This document shows, piece by piece, positions 1-5,708 of a stretch of DNA of 11,026 nt. Both the position numbers and the translations under genes were made by a program. The notes beneath the pieces were generated by a model, which saw only the letters and a program-made list of their open reading frames with translations, did no database searches and was not told where the DNA came from. The DNA is from Pseudomonadota bacterium (GTDB lineage: Bacteria > Pseudomonadota > Gammaproteobacteria > Burkholderiales > Burkholderiaceae_C), in NCBI GenBank assembly GCA_023387335.1, contig JAEWIF010000020.1, positions 1 through 11,026 of the forward strand. The letters run 5' to 3'. Position 1 is the first letter of the stretch. Every line of letters begins with the position of its first letter.

Positions 1-1
1 C

Positions 2-250
2 GCCGCACCCGCGCCTGCCCACGTGCCGACCGCGGAGCCCGCTCGCGACGAGGTCGTTTCCTCGGTGCAAGGCGCCGCGGCGCGCAGCCGCCTCACGCCG
101 CCGGGTGAAACCTGCAAGGACAAGTTCTTCCTCATGAAGGAGTTCTGCCTGCAGAGCGAATGCGCCAAGCCCGGCTACCAGGCGTTCCCGGCCTGCGTGC
201 GGCTGAAGGAAGAAGCGCGCCTGCGCGACGAAAGCCGCGTGCGCAACTGA
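2..250 (+). CDS. C-terminal fragment of an unidentified protein with a cysteine-bearing basic tail
   Basis: The frame is open from position 2 to the TGA at 248-250, so the window shows the last 82 residues of a gene that begins to the left. The first half is Ala/Pro-rich and low in complexity, as in a linker. The last 50 residues are different: four cysteines (in CKDKFF, FCLQSECAKPG and PACVRLKEE) are followed by a charged tail ending RVRN. The codons look normal for the neighbourhood and the tail looks like a conserved module. I have a weak memory of similar tails at the C-terminus of Comamonadaceae serine/threonine protein kinases, but no kinase motif is visible, so I assign no function. 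It runs towards the NUDIX gene, with 24 bases between the two stop codons. Confidence 0.6.
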   Translation, partial: AAPAPAHVPTAEPARDEVVSSVQGAAARSRLTPPGETCKDKFFLMKEFCLQSECAKPGYQAFPACVRLKEEARLRDESRVRN

Positions 251-274
251 GCGCCGCGCTTCAGCCGGTTTCGT

Positions 275-835
275 TCAGGCGATCACGAGGTTGTGCACCT
301 CGTACATCCCGCGCCGCCGGTCCTCGAAGTAGCACAGCAGCGTCTCCCGCACCGTGCGGAAGGCGATCTCCTCCCAGGGAATCTCGTCCTCCGAGAAGAG
401 CTGCGCCTCGATGGTCTCGTGCCCGGGATCGAACACGTCGCTCAGCAGCCGCGCGCGGTAGAACAGGTGCACCTGTCCGACCCGCGGCACGCTGATCACG
501 CTGATCAGTTCCTGCATCTCCACCTGCGCGCCGGCCTCCTCGTCGGTCTCGCGCGCCGCGCCTTCCTGCGTGGTCTCGCCCAGTTCCATGAAGCCGGCCG
601 GCAGTGTCCACTTGCCCCAGCGCGGCTCGATGTTGCGCTTGCACAGCAGTACCTTGTCGCCCCAGTACGGCACGGTGCCCACCACGTTGAGCGGGTTCTC
701 GTAGTGGATGGTGCCGCAGGCCGGGCACACGGCGCGCTCGCGCGTGTCGCCGTCGTCGGGCACGCGATACGCCACCGCCGTGCCGCAGTTGCGGCAATGC
801 TTGATGGGGGTGCGGAAAGGCGGAAGGTTGGACAT
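275..835 (-). CDS. NUDIX hydrolase with N-terminal zinc ribbon
   Basis: A 186-residue protein predicted to hydrolyse a nucleoside diphosphate linked to another group, such as ADP-ribose, NADH or a related dinucleotide; the substrate is not readable from sequence. Two CxxC pairs (C14/C17 and C37/C40) form an N-terminal zinc ribbon of the kind seen in NADH-pyrophosphatase-like NUDIX proteins. Residues 81-103 match the full NUDIX box GX5EX7REUXEEXGU (starts GFMELGE, then RETDEEAG), so the metal-binding glutamates are intact. The ATG at 833-835 was chosen because the zinc ribbon follows directly; the frame stays open to 1000 but those codons lie in the dctP end and hairpin. The gene follows dctP with 47 bases between and may be the last gene of the catabolic transcript. 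Its GGGAG ribosome-binding site is in the 3' arm of a strong hairpin (840-861). It could be unrelated housekeeping. Confidence 0.9.
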   Translation of the reverse strand: MSNLPPFRTPIKHCRNCGTAVAYRVPDDGDTRERAVCPACGTIHYENPLNVVGTVPYWGDKVLLCKRNIEPRWGKWTLPAGFMELGETTQEGAARETDEEAGAQVEMQELISVISVPRVGQVHLFYRARLLSDVFDPGHETIEAQLFSEDEIPWEEIAFRTVRETLLCYFEDRRRGMYEVHNLVIA

Positions 836-839
836 GAAG

Positions 840-861
840 AAGGGCTCCCGAGGGAGCCCTT
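840..861 (-). terminator. Perfect 10-bp inverted repeat between dctP and the NUDIX gene (terminator-like or attenuator)
   Basis: The arms AAGGGCTCCC (840-849) and GGGAGCCCTT (852-861) are exact reverse complements separated by two bases, so the RNA would fold as an 8-9 bp GC-rich stem with a small loop. Read on the minus strand it begins 21 bases after the dctP stop codon. It is followed by CTTC and then the NUDIX ATG, not by a clear U-run, so intrinsic termination may be partial. The 3' arm contains GGGAG, the best Shine-Dalgarno match for the NUDIX gene. The hairpin may therefore also limit NUDIX translation or protect the 3' end of dctP mRNA. The repeat is seen directly; its function is inferred. 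Confidence 0.6.
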
Positions 862-882
862 GAACGGGAAGGCGAGGGAAGT

Positions 883-1953
883 TTAAGCCTTCTTGCCGGC
901 CGGAGCCGGCGTGGCCTTGCCGTGCTTCTCGATCAGCGACTTGGCCGTGTCCAGCAGCTTCTTGCCGTCGAAGCCGCGCTTGTTCATGTCCTCCACCCAC
1001 TCGACCTCGACCAGGCGCGCCTTGCGCTTGATCTCCTGGGCGTCGGCGGCGGAGATGGTGTGGATGGTGTTCTTGCGGTCCACCGCGGCCTTGCGGCCGA
1101 TGGCGTCGTTGCCCTGCTGCACCTTGCCCAGCCAGCCCGAGGTCTCGATGCCGGAGTTGGCGTCGATCACCTTCTTCAGGTCGGGCGCGAGCGAGTTGTA
1201 CTTGGCCTTGTTCATCGCCATCACGAACGTCGTCGTGTAGAGCGCGCCGCCGGCGGGATCGAACTCGCTGTGGAACTTGGTGAGCTCGTGCACCTTCACC
1301 GAGGGCACGACTTCCCAGGGGATGACGCAGCCGTCGATGGTGCCCTTGGACAGCGCGTCGGGGATCTGCGGCAGCGGCATGCCCACCGGCGTGGCGCCCA
1401 GGTAGCCGAGCATCTTGGTGATCTGGCGGGTGGGGCCGCGCACCTTCAGGCCGCGCAGGTCGTCGGCCGTCTTGATCAGGCGCTCCTTCATGTGGAACAT
1501 GCCCGGGCCGTGCACCTGCAGGGCGAGCACCTGGGTGTCCTTGAATTCGTCGGGCGCGACGGTCTGCACGTACTCCCAGTACGCGCGCGACGTGGCCTCG
1601 GCGTTGTTCATCATGAACGGCAGCTCGAACACCTCCACGCGCGGGAAGCGGCCGGCGGTGTTGCCGGGCAGGGTCCAGATGACGTCGACCACGCCGTCCT
1701 TGGCCTGGTCGTACAGCTGCACCGGCGTGCCGCCCAGCTGCATCGCGGGATAAGCCTCGAACTTGATGCGGCCGCCCGAGTCCTTCTCCACCTTCTCCAT
1801 CCAGGCCTTGTGCATGGTCAGCCAGACGTTGGACTGGGGGGCCATGAAGGTGTGGAACTTCAGGGTGACGGATTGCTGGGCCAGGCCGCTCAGGCCCGGA
1901 GCACCGAGCGCCACCGCCGCGGTGGACTTCAGGAGGGTGCGTCGCTGGATCAT
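883..1953 (-). CDS. dctP: TRAP transporter substrate-binding protein DctP, Tat-type signal
   Basis: A 356-residue periplasmic solute receptor, normal length for the DctP family, which passes an organic acid anion to the DctQM membrane complex. The N-terminus MIQRRTLLKS is followed by a hydrophobic Ala/Leu/Gly stretch ending near LAQQ, a twin-arginine-like signal (QRRTLLK against S/T-RRxFLK). The mature part starts near VTLKFHTF and has the expected lobes, including QLYDQAKDG and the segment GLKVRGPTRQ. R172 there is the likely conserved arginine that holds the substrate carboxylate. The Lys/Pro/Ala-rich tail ends GKKA. The ATG has AGGAG nine bases upstream. It follows dctM with 67 bases between. 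Placement after ring-cleavage genes suggests an aromatic carboxylate such as 3-hydroxybenzoate as ligand; this is inference. Confidence 0.93.
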   Translation of the reverse strand: MIQRRTLLKSTAAVALGAPGLSGLAQQSVTLKFHTFMAPQSNVWLTMHKAWMEKVEKDSGGRIKFEAYPAMQLGGTPVQLYDQAKDGVVDVIWTLPGNTAGRFPRVEVFELPFMMNNAEATSRAYWEYVQTVAPDEFKDTQVLALQVHGPGMFHMKERLIKTADDLRGLKVRGPTRQITKMLGYLGATPVGMPLPQIPDALSKGTIDGCVIPWEVVPSVKVHELTKFHSEFDPAGGALYTTTFVMAMNKAKYNSLAPDLKKVIDANSGIETSGWLGKVQQGNDAIGRKAAVDRKNTIHTISAADAQEIKRKARLVEVEWVEDMNKRGFDGKKLLDTAKSLIEKHGKATPAPAGKKA

Positions 1954-2020
1954 GGTGGAGTTCTCCTAGGGATCCGATGAACTTAACTGCAGCTCTTGGG
2001 GTGCGCCACGGGGCTTTCCC

Positions 2021-3340
2021 TCAACGGATGAAGCCCACCAGCCACAAGGGAACGATCGGGAAGAACAGGAACAGCATGGTGCGCAGCACGTCGCTGATCA
2101 GGAACGGGAAGACGCCGCGGTAAGTCTCGCCCATCGGCACGTCCTTCGCGAGGCCGTTGACGATGTACACGTTCAGGCCCACGGGCGGCGCGATCAGGCC
2201 GAAGCCCACCGTCATGAGCACCACGATGCCGAACCAGATGGCCACCGACTCGCGCGGCATGCCGAAGTCCAGGCCCACGATGATCGGGAAGAAGATCGGG
2301 ATCGTGAGCAGCAGCATGGACAGTTCGTCCATCACGGCGCCCAGCACCACGTAGAACAGCAGGATGGCCGTCACCACCAGCAGCGGCGATACGTTCCAGC
2401 CGCCCACCACCGCGGCCAGCTGGTTGGGCACCTGCGTCAGCGCGAGCGCCGCGTTCATCAGGTCGGCGCCCAGGAAGATCAGGAAGATCATCGCGGCGCT
2501 CACCGCCGTGCCGTAGAAGCATTCCTTGAACTTCTTGAACGTCATCTGGCCCTTGAGCAGTGCCATCAGGAAGGTGGTGGAAGCGCCGACGGCCGCGCCC
2601 TCGGTGGGCGTGAAGAAGCCGCCGTAGATGCCGCCGAACACCAGCAGGAAGATGATGGCGATGGGCAGCACGCCCATCAGCGCGCGCATCGTCATCGGCG
2701 GCGGCGCTTCCTCGATGTCGGGCGCGTGGCCGGGCACCATGCGCACGTAGACGGCCACGGCGATCATGTAGCCGACCATCGCGATGATGCCGGGCACGAT
2801 GGCCGCCGCGAACAGCTTGCTGATGTTCTGCTCGGTCAGGATCGCGTAGATCACCAGCACGATCGAAGGCGGCAGCTGGATGCCCAGCGTGCCGCCGGCG
2901 GCCAGCGTGCCGGTGGCGATGCGGCCCGAGTAGCCGTGGCGCCGCATCTCGGGCAGCGCCACGCTGGTGATGGTGGCCGCCGTGGCCACCGACGAACCGC
3001 TGATGGCGCCGAACGCCGCGCAGGCCAGCAGCGAAGCCATCGCCAGGCCACCCTTGAAGCGGCCCATCACCGCGGCGGCGAACTCGAACAGCGCCTTGCT
3101 GATGCCGCCCTTGGTGGCGAAGTGCCCCATCAGGATGAACAGCGGGATCACCGACAGGTCGTAGCTCGCGAAGCGCGCGAACGACTGCGTGTTCAGGAAG
3201 AACGAGAAGGGCGCCCAGCCGGTCTGCATCACGTAGCCGATGGCGCCGGCGGCGAACATGCTGACCGCGATCGGGATGCGCACGGCCATGCAGGCCAGCA
3301 TGATCCCGAAGATCATGATCGTGAGGGCGATCGGGCTCAT
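2021..3340 (-). CDS. dctM: TRAP transporter large permease subunit DctM
   Basis: A 439-residue inner-membrane protein made almost entirely of hydrophobic segments (about 11-12), the usual size and pattern for DctM, the Na+-coupled transport subunit. Family-typical conserved segments are visible: SGSSVATAATI at about 114-124, GGTLGIQLPPSI at 149-160, FFTPTEGAAVGA in the middle, and a second-half counterpart GFGLIAPPVGLN near 379-390. The two PP-containing re-entrant loops support an intact transporter. The ATG at 3338-3340 overlaps the dctQ stop as ATGA and has a strong AAGGAGG seven bases upstream, inside the dctQ coding region. The same frame stays open to 3868, but that upstream part is Arg-rich out-of-frame dctQ DNA and was rejected. 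The gene acts with dctQ and dctP on either side. Confidence 0.95.
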   Translation of the reverse strand: MSPIALTIMIFGIMLACMAVRIPIAVSMFAAGAIGYVMQTGWAPFSFFLNTQSFARFASYDLSVIPLFILMGHFATKGGISKALFEFAAAVMGRFKGGLAMASLLACAAFGAISGSSVATAATITSVALPEMRRHGYSGRIATGTLAAGGTLGIQLPPSIVLVIYAILTEQNISKLFAAAIVPGIIAMVGYMIAVAVYVRMVPGHAPDIEEAPPPMTMRALMGVLPIAIIFLLVFGGIYGGFFTPTEGAAVGASTTFLMALLKGQMTFKKFKECFYGTAVSAAMIFLIFLGADLMNAALALTQVPNQLAAVVGGWNVSPLLVVTAILLFYVVLGAVMDELSMLLLTIPIFFPIIVGLDFGMPRESVAIWFGIVVLMTVGFGLIAPPVGLNVYIVNGLAKDVPMGETYRGVFPFLISDVLRTMLFLFFPIVPLWLVGFIR

Positions 3341-3846
3341 TGCACGGCCTCCTTGGCCGCTTCGACCGGGTCCTCGGGCCTGGCTTCGCCGAAGCCGAAC
3401 ACCGCCTGCCACAGGCCGATCACCGCGGTCAGCGCGAAGGCCGGCACCATGAACGCGTACACCACCCACTCGGGGAAGCCCATGATCTGGGTCTCGGAGT
3501 GCGACTGCCAGGAGTTGATGCCGCCCAGCGTGGTACGCCATGCCAGCAGCGCGAACACCACCGCGAGCAGCAGCGCGCCGACGCGGTCGAACTTGTCGTT
3601 CACTCGGTCCGGCAGGGCCGCGGTGAAGAAGTCCACGATGATGTTGCCGCGCCGGATCTGGCACAGCGGCATGAAGAGCGCGATGGCCGCGCCGGCCGCG
3701 ACGGCCGTGAGCTCGAAGGCGCCGACGATGGAATCGCCGGTGGTGTTGCGGCCGATCAGGCTGCCGCAGGTCATCAGCGTGATGCCCGTCAACAGCACGC
3801 CGGCCACGATGGCGCACAGCTTGGCCAGGGGTTCCAGAACGCGCAC
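3337..3846 (-). CDS. dctQ: TRAP transporter small permease subunit DctQ (GTG start)
   Basis: A 169-residue protein with four predicted membrane helices (roughly residues 10-30, 45-65, 90-108 and 128-150), the standard DctQ plan. Family-like features include SLIGRNTTGDSIVGAFEL and the loop CQIRRGNIIVDFF. The start is GTG at 3844-3846, chosen because GAGGAG lies five bases upstream and the protein then begins directly before the first helix. The nearby ATG at 3866-3868 is in another frame. It pairs with DctM in the membrane to take substrate from DctP. A 94-base gap, the largest in the minus-strand run, separates it from the hydrolase upstream, so the transporter could have its own promoter. 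The 3' end overlaps dctM by four bases. Confidence 0.92.
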   Translation of the reverse strand: MRVLEPLAKLCAIVAGVLLTGITLMTCGSLIGRNTTGDSIVGAFELTAVAAGAAIALFMPLCQIRRGNIIVDFFTAALPDRVNDKFDRVGALLLAVVFALLAWRTTLGGINSWQSHSETQIMGFPEWVVYAFMVPAFALTAVIGLWQAVFGFGEARPEDPVEAAKEAVQ

Positions 3847-3872
3847 GTCGTCTCCTCTTCTTGTTCATCCGC

Positions 3873-3889
3873 GCGCCCGGCCCGGGCGC
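3873..3889. repeat. GC-rich palindrome in the spacer between the hydrolase and dctQ
   Basis: GCGCCCGG and CCGGGCGC flank a single central base, giving a 17-base near-perfect palindrome in the 94-base spacer 3847-3940. As RNA it would fold as a short stable stem about 27 bases before the dctQ GTG. There is no U-run, so it is not a clear intrinsic terminator. It could protect or separate the enzyme and transporter parts of the transcript, or bind a regulator. Just upstream on the minus strand is CATAAT (3902-3907), five of six matches to a -10 element, but no good -35 is seen at 16-18 bases. A separate dctQ promoter is therefore only a weak possibility. Confidence 0.4.
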
Positions 3890-3940
3890 ACGCGTGCAGC
3901 GATTATGGTCGGGCCGGCCTTCCAGCCGACCCGCGACTCA

Positions 3941-4636
3941 TCAGTCGATGCGCACGCGCAGTTCGCCGATGCCGCCCACGCCGCCCACCAGCGTGTCGCC
4001 CGACACCACGGCCGCCACGCCTTCCGGCGTGCCCGAGAAGATCAGGTCGCCGGGCGCCAGCTCCCAGGCCGCCGACAGGTGCTCGATGGTCTCGCCGATG
4101 TTCCAGATCAGCTTGGAGACCGTGCTGCGCTGGCGGTCCTTGCCGTTGACCTGCAGCCAGATCTCGGCATTGGCCACGTCGCCGGCCTGCGCGGCGGGCG
4201 TGATCGGGCCGATCGGGCCGGACTTGTCGAAGCCCTTGCCGATGTCCCACGGGCGGCCCTGCTTCTTCATCTCGCCCTGCAGGTCGCGGCGCGTCATGTC
4301 GAGGCCGACCGCGTAGCCGTAGATGTGCTTGTGCGCGTCGGCGGCCTTGATGTTGCGGCCGCCGGTGCCGATGGCCACCACCAGCTCGATCTCGTGGTGC
4401 AGGTCCTTGGTGAGGCTGGGGTAGGGGATGCTGCCCGTCTCGCCGGCGGCGATCGGCACGATGGCGTCGGCCGGCTTCAGGAAGAAGAAGGGCGGCTCGC
4501 GGCCGGTGAAGCCCATTTCCTTGGCGTGCTCGACGTAGTTGCGGCCCACGCAGTAGACGCGATGGATCGGGAACCGCTCGCCGCGGCCCTGCACGGGCAG
4601 GGAGGGAACCGCCGGCGGATTGAAGACGTAGCTCAT
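3941..4636 (-). CDS. Fumarylacetoacetate hydrolase family protein, likely fumarylpyruvate (or maleylpyruvate) hydrolase
   Basis: A 231-residue enzyme of the FAH superfamily, predicted to cut the C-C bond of the gentisate ring-cleavage product and release pyruvate plus fumarate (or maleate). The fold signatures are present: VYCVGRNYVEHAKEMG near 27-42, PFFFLKPADAI near 49-59, and HHEIELVVAIG near 80-90. The divalent-metal ligands are predicted as E82, E84 and D113 (in GLDMTRRDLQ). The GDLIFSGTPEGVA motif lies near the C-terminus. The length fits the NagK-type fumarylpyruvate hydrolases. The ATG at 4634-4636 overlaps the dioxygenase stop as ATGA, with AAAGG seven bases upstream; two TGA codons end the frame in tandem. 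With no maleylpyruvate isomerase beside it, direct hydrolysis of maleylpyruvate, as known for HbzF-type enzymes of the same superfamily, is a real alternative. Confidence 0.88.
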   Translation of the reverse strand: MSYVFNPPAVPSLPVQGRGERFPIHRVYCVGRNYVEHAKEMGFTGREPPFFFLKPADAIVPIAAGETGSIPYPSLTKDLHHEIELVVAIGTGGRNIKAADAHKHIYGYAVGLDMTRRDLQGEMKKQGRPWDIGKGFDKSGPIGPITPAAQAGDVANAEIWLQVNGKDRQRSTVSKLIWNIGETIEHLSAAWELAPGDLIFSGTPEGVAAVVSGDTLVGGVGGIGELRVRID

Positions 4637-5688
4637 GACAACCTTTCTTCCTTGTGAAGGCCCAGTGCCTGGTGGACGGGCCGGTCCGAGTAACTGAACA
4701 GCACGCAACCGCCGGGCGAGGAAAGCCGGGCAGTGTGCCACGAGGGAATCACGAAATGATCGCGCGGCGAGAAGTCGAAGCGCCAGCGCTTGTCGCCCGC
4801 TTCGATCTCCACCGTGCCCGATCCCTCCACCACGCTGTAGATCGCACCGTCGGTCTGGCGCCAGCCCTTGCCGGCGAAGCCCGCGGGCAGCTTCTGCATG
4901 AAGGTGGCCATGGTGGGCATCGGATAGCCGCCGGTGAGCGGGTTCACGTAGCGCAGCTTCACGCCGTCCCACTCGTCGACGGGCGCATCCCGCTCCAGGC
5001 GCTCCAACGCCTCGCGGCTGCGGTCGTAGGGATAGCTGAAGATCGGCGAGGTCGCGCCGAAGGGCGCGTCGTGCCGCACCGGCACCATGTTGTGGCCGTA
5101 GCGCGCGATGCTCGTGCCCTCGCTGCGCGTCACCTGCTGCAAGCGCGACGCGTCGTTCTCGGCAAAGCCCGCGTCGAAGAAGCGCACGATGGGGATGTCC
5201 AGGCCGTCCAGCCACACCACCGGGCCGCCGGCGTCGCTCCCGTGGTCGTGGAAGGTCCAGCTCGGCGTGATGATGAAGTCGCCCGGATGCATGGTGGTGC
5301 GCTCGCCGTCCACCGCGGTGTAGGCGCCGCTGCCTTCCACGATGAAGCGCAGCGCGCTCTGCGTGTGGCGGTGGCTGGGCGCCACCTCGCCGGGCAGGAT
5401 CAGCTGCAGGCCCGCGTAGAGCGACTGCGTCACGGCCGACTGCCCGCGAAGCCCGGGGTTCTCCAGGATCAGCACGCGGCGCACCGCCTCCTCGGCGGTG
5501 ATGGCCTGGCCGGACCGCATCAGGAACGGACGCACCTCGTCGTACTTCCAGAGCGCGGGCACGCAGGGCGTGGTGGGCTTTTGCGGCACCAGCGCATGCA
5601 GCACCTCCCACAGCGGCGTGAGGTGCAGCGGGTCCATGTCGCGGTACAGCTGTTGCCGCACCAGCAGGGAATTGTCGGGAGCGTTCAT
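4633..5688 (-). CDS. Gentisate 1,2-dioxygenase, bicupin Fe(II) ring-cleavage enzyme
   Basis: A 351-residue cytosolic bicupin, normal length for the family, predicted to open gentisate between C1 and C2 to give maleylpyruvate. The N-terminal cupin carries the iron triad: H106 and H108 in PSHRHTQSALRF, and H147 in WTFHDHG. The 39-residue spacing between the second and third histidines equals that of salicylate 1,2-dioxygenase (His121/His160) as I recall it. The second cupin (about 265-340, with GAIYSVVEGSGTVEIEAGDK) lacks the HxH pair, as usual. The ATG at 5686-5688 has AAGGAA upstream at good spacing; the frame stays open to 6414 through the neighbouring gene, and that part was rejected. The gene lies 20 bases after the FAD_oxidored gene and overlaps the hydrolase. 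Salicylate or 1-hydroxy-2-naphthoate dioxygenase cannot be excluded, but the 3-hydroxybenzoate hydroxylase context favours gentisate. Confidence 0.9.
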   Translation of the reverse strand: MNAPDNSLLVRQQLYRDMDPLHLTPLWEVLHALVPQKPTTPCVPALWKYDEVRPFLMRSGQAITAEEAVRRVLILENPGLRGQSAVTQSLYAGLQLILPGEVAPSHRHTQSALRFIVEGSGAYTAVDGERTTMHPGDFIITPSWTFHDHGSDAGGPVVWLDGLDIPIVRFFDAGFAENDASRLQQVTRSEGTSIARYGHNMVPVRHDAPFGATSPIFSYPYDRSREALERLERDAPVDEWDGVKLRYVNPLTGGYPMPTMATFMQKLPAGFAGKGWRQTDGAIYSVVEGSGTVEIEAGDKRWRFDFSPRDHFVIPSWHTARLSSPGGCVLFSYSDRPVHQALGLHKEERLS

Positions 5689-5708
5689 CGCGGTTTCCTT
5701 TCGCGCGT

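Noticed and set aside
248..263. Short inverted repeat (TGAGCG and CGCTTCA-like arms) at the convergent ends of the left-hand gene and the NUDIX gene
   Set aside because: Stem is short, needs a bulge, and has no T-run on either side; not enough to call a terminator.
836..1000. N-terminal extension of the NUDIX protein by 55 residues
   Set aside because: It would read through the dctP 3' end in another frame and the hairpin; the zinc ribbon starts naturally at the ATG at 835.
922..1980. A 352-codon plus-strand frame opposite dctP
   Set aside because: It is rich in His, Arg, Leu, Val and Gly with no recognisable motif and mirrors dctP codon positions; dctP itself is certain.
1954..2020. The 67-base dctM-dctP spacer as a promoter or terminator
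   Set aside because: Only a 4-bp GGAG/CTCC repeat with a two-base loop next to the ribosome-binding site was seen; no convincing promoter elements or stable stem.
3341..3868. N-terminal extension of DctM to an ATG at 3868, giving a 615-residue protein
   Set aside because: The extension is Arg-rich and out of frame with the real dctQ; the ATG at 3338-3340 has a strong ribosome-binding site and yields a standard DctM.
2726..4657. A 643-codon open frame on the plus strand opposite dctM, dctQ and the hydrolase gene
   Set aside because: Its composition (His/Arg/Ala/Gly-rich, low complexity) is that of an antisense shadow of GC-rich genes, and the minus-strand genes have clear families, start sites and overlaps.
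4633..5688. Salicylate 1,2-dioxygenase or 1-hydroxy-2-naphthoate dioxygenase identity for the bicupin
   Set aside because: The iron triad cannot separate these, but the adjacent 3-hydroxybenzoate 6-hydroxylase-like gene and FAH hydrolase make gentisate the simplest substrate.
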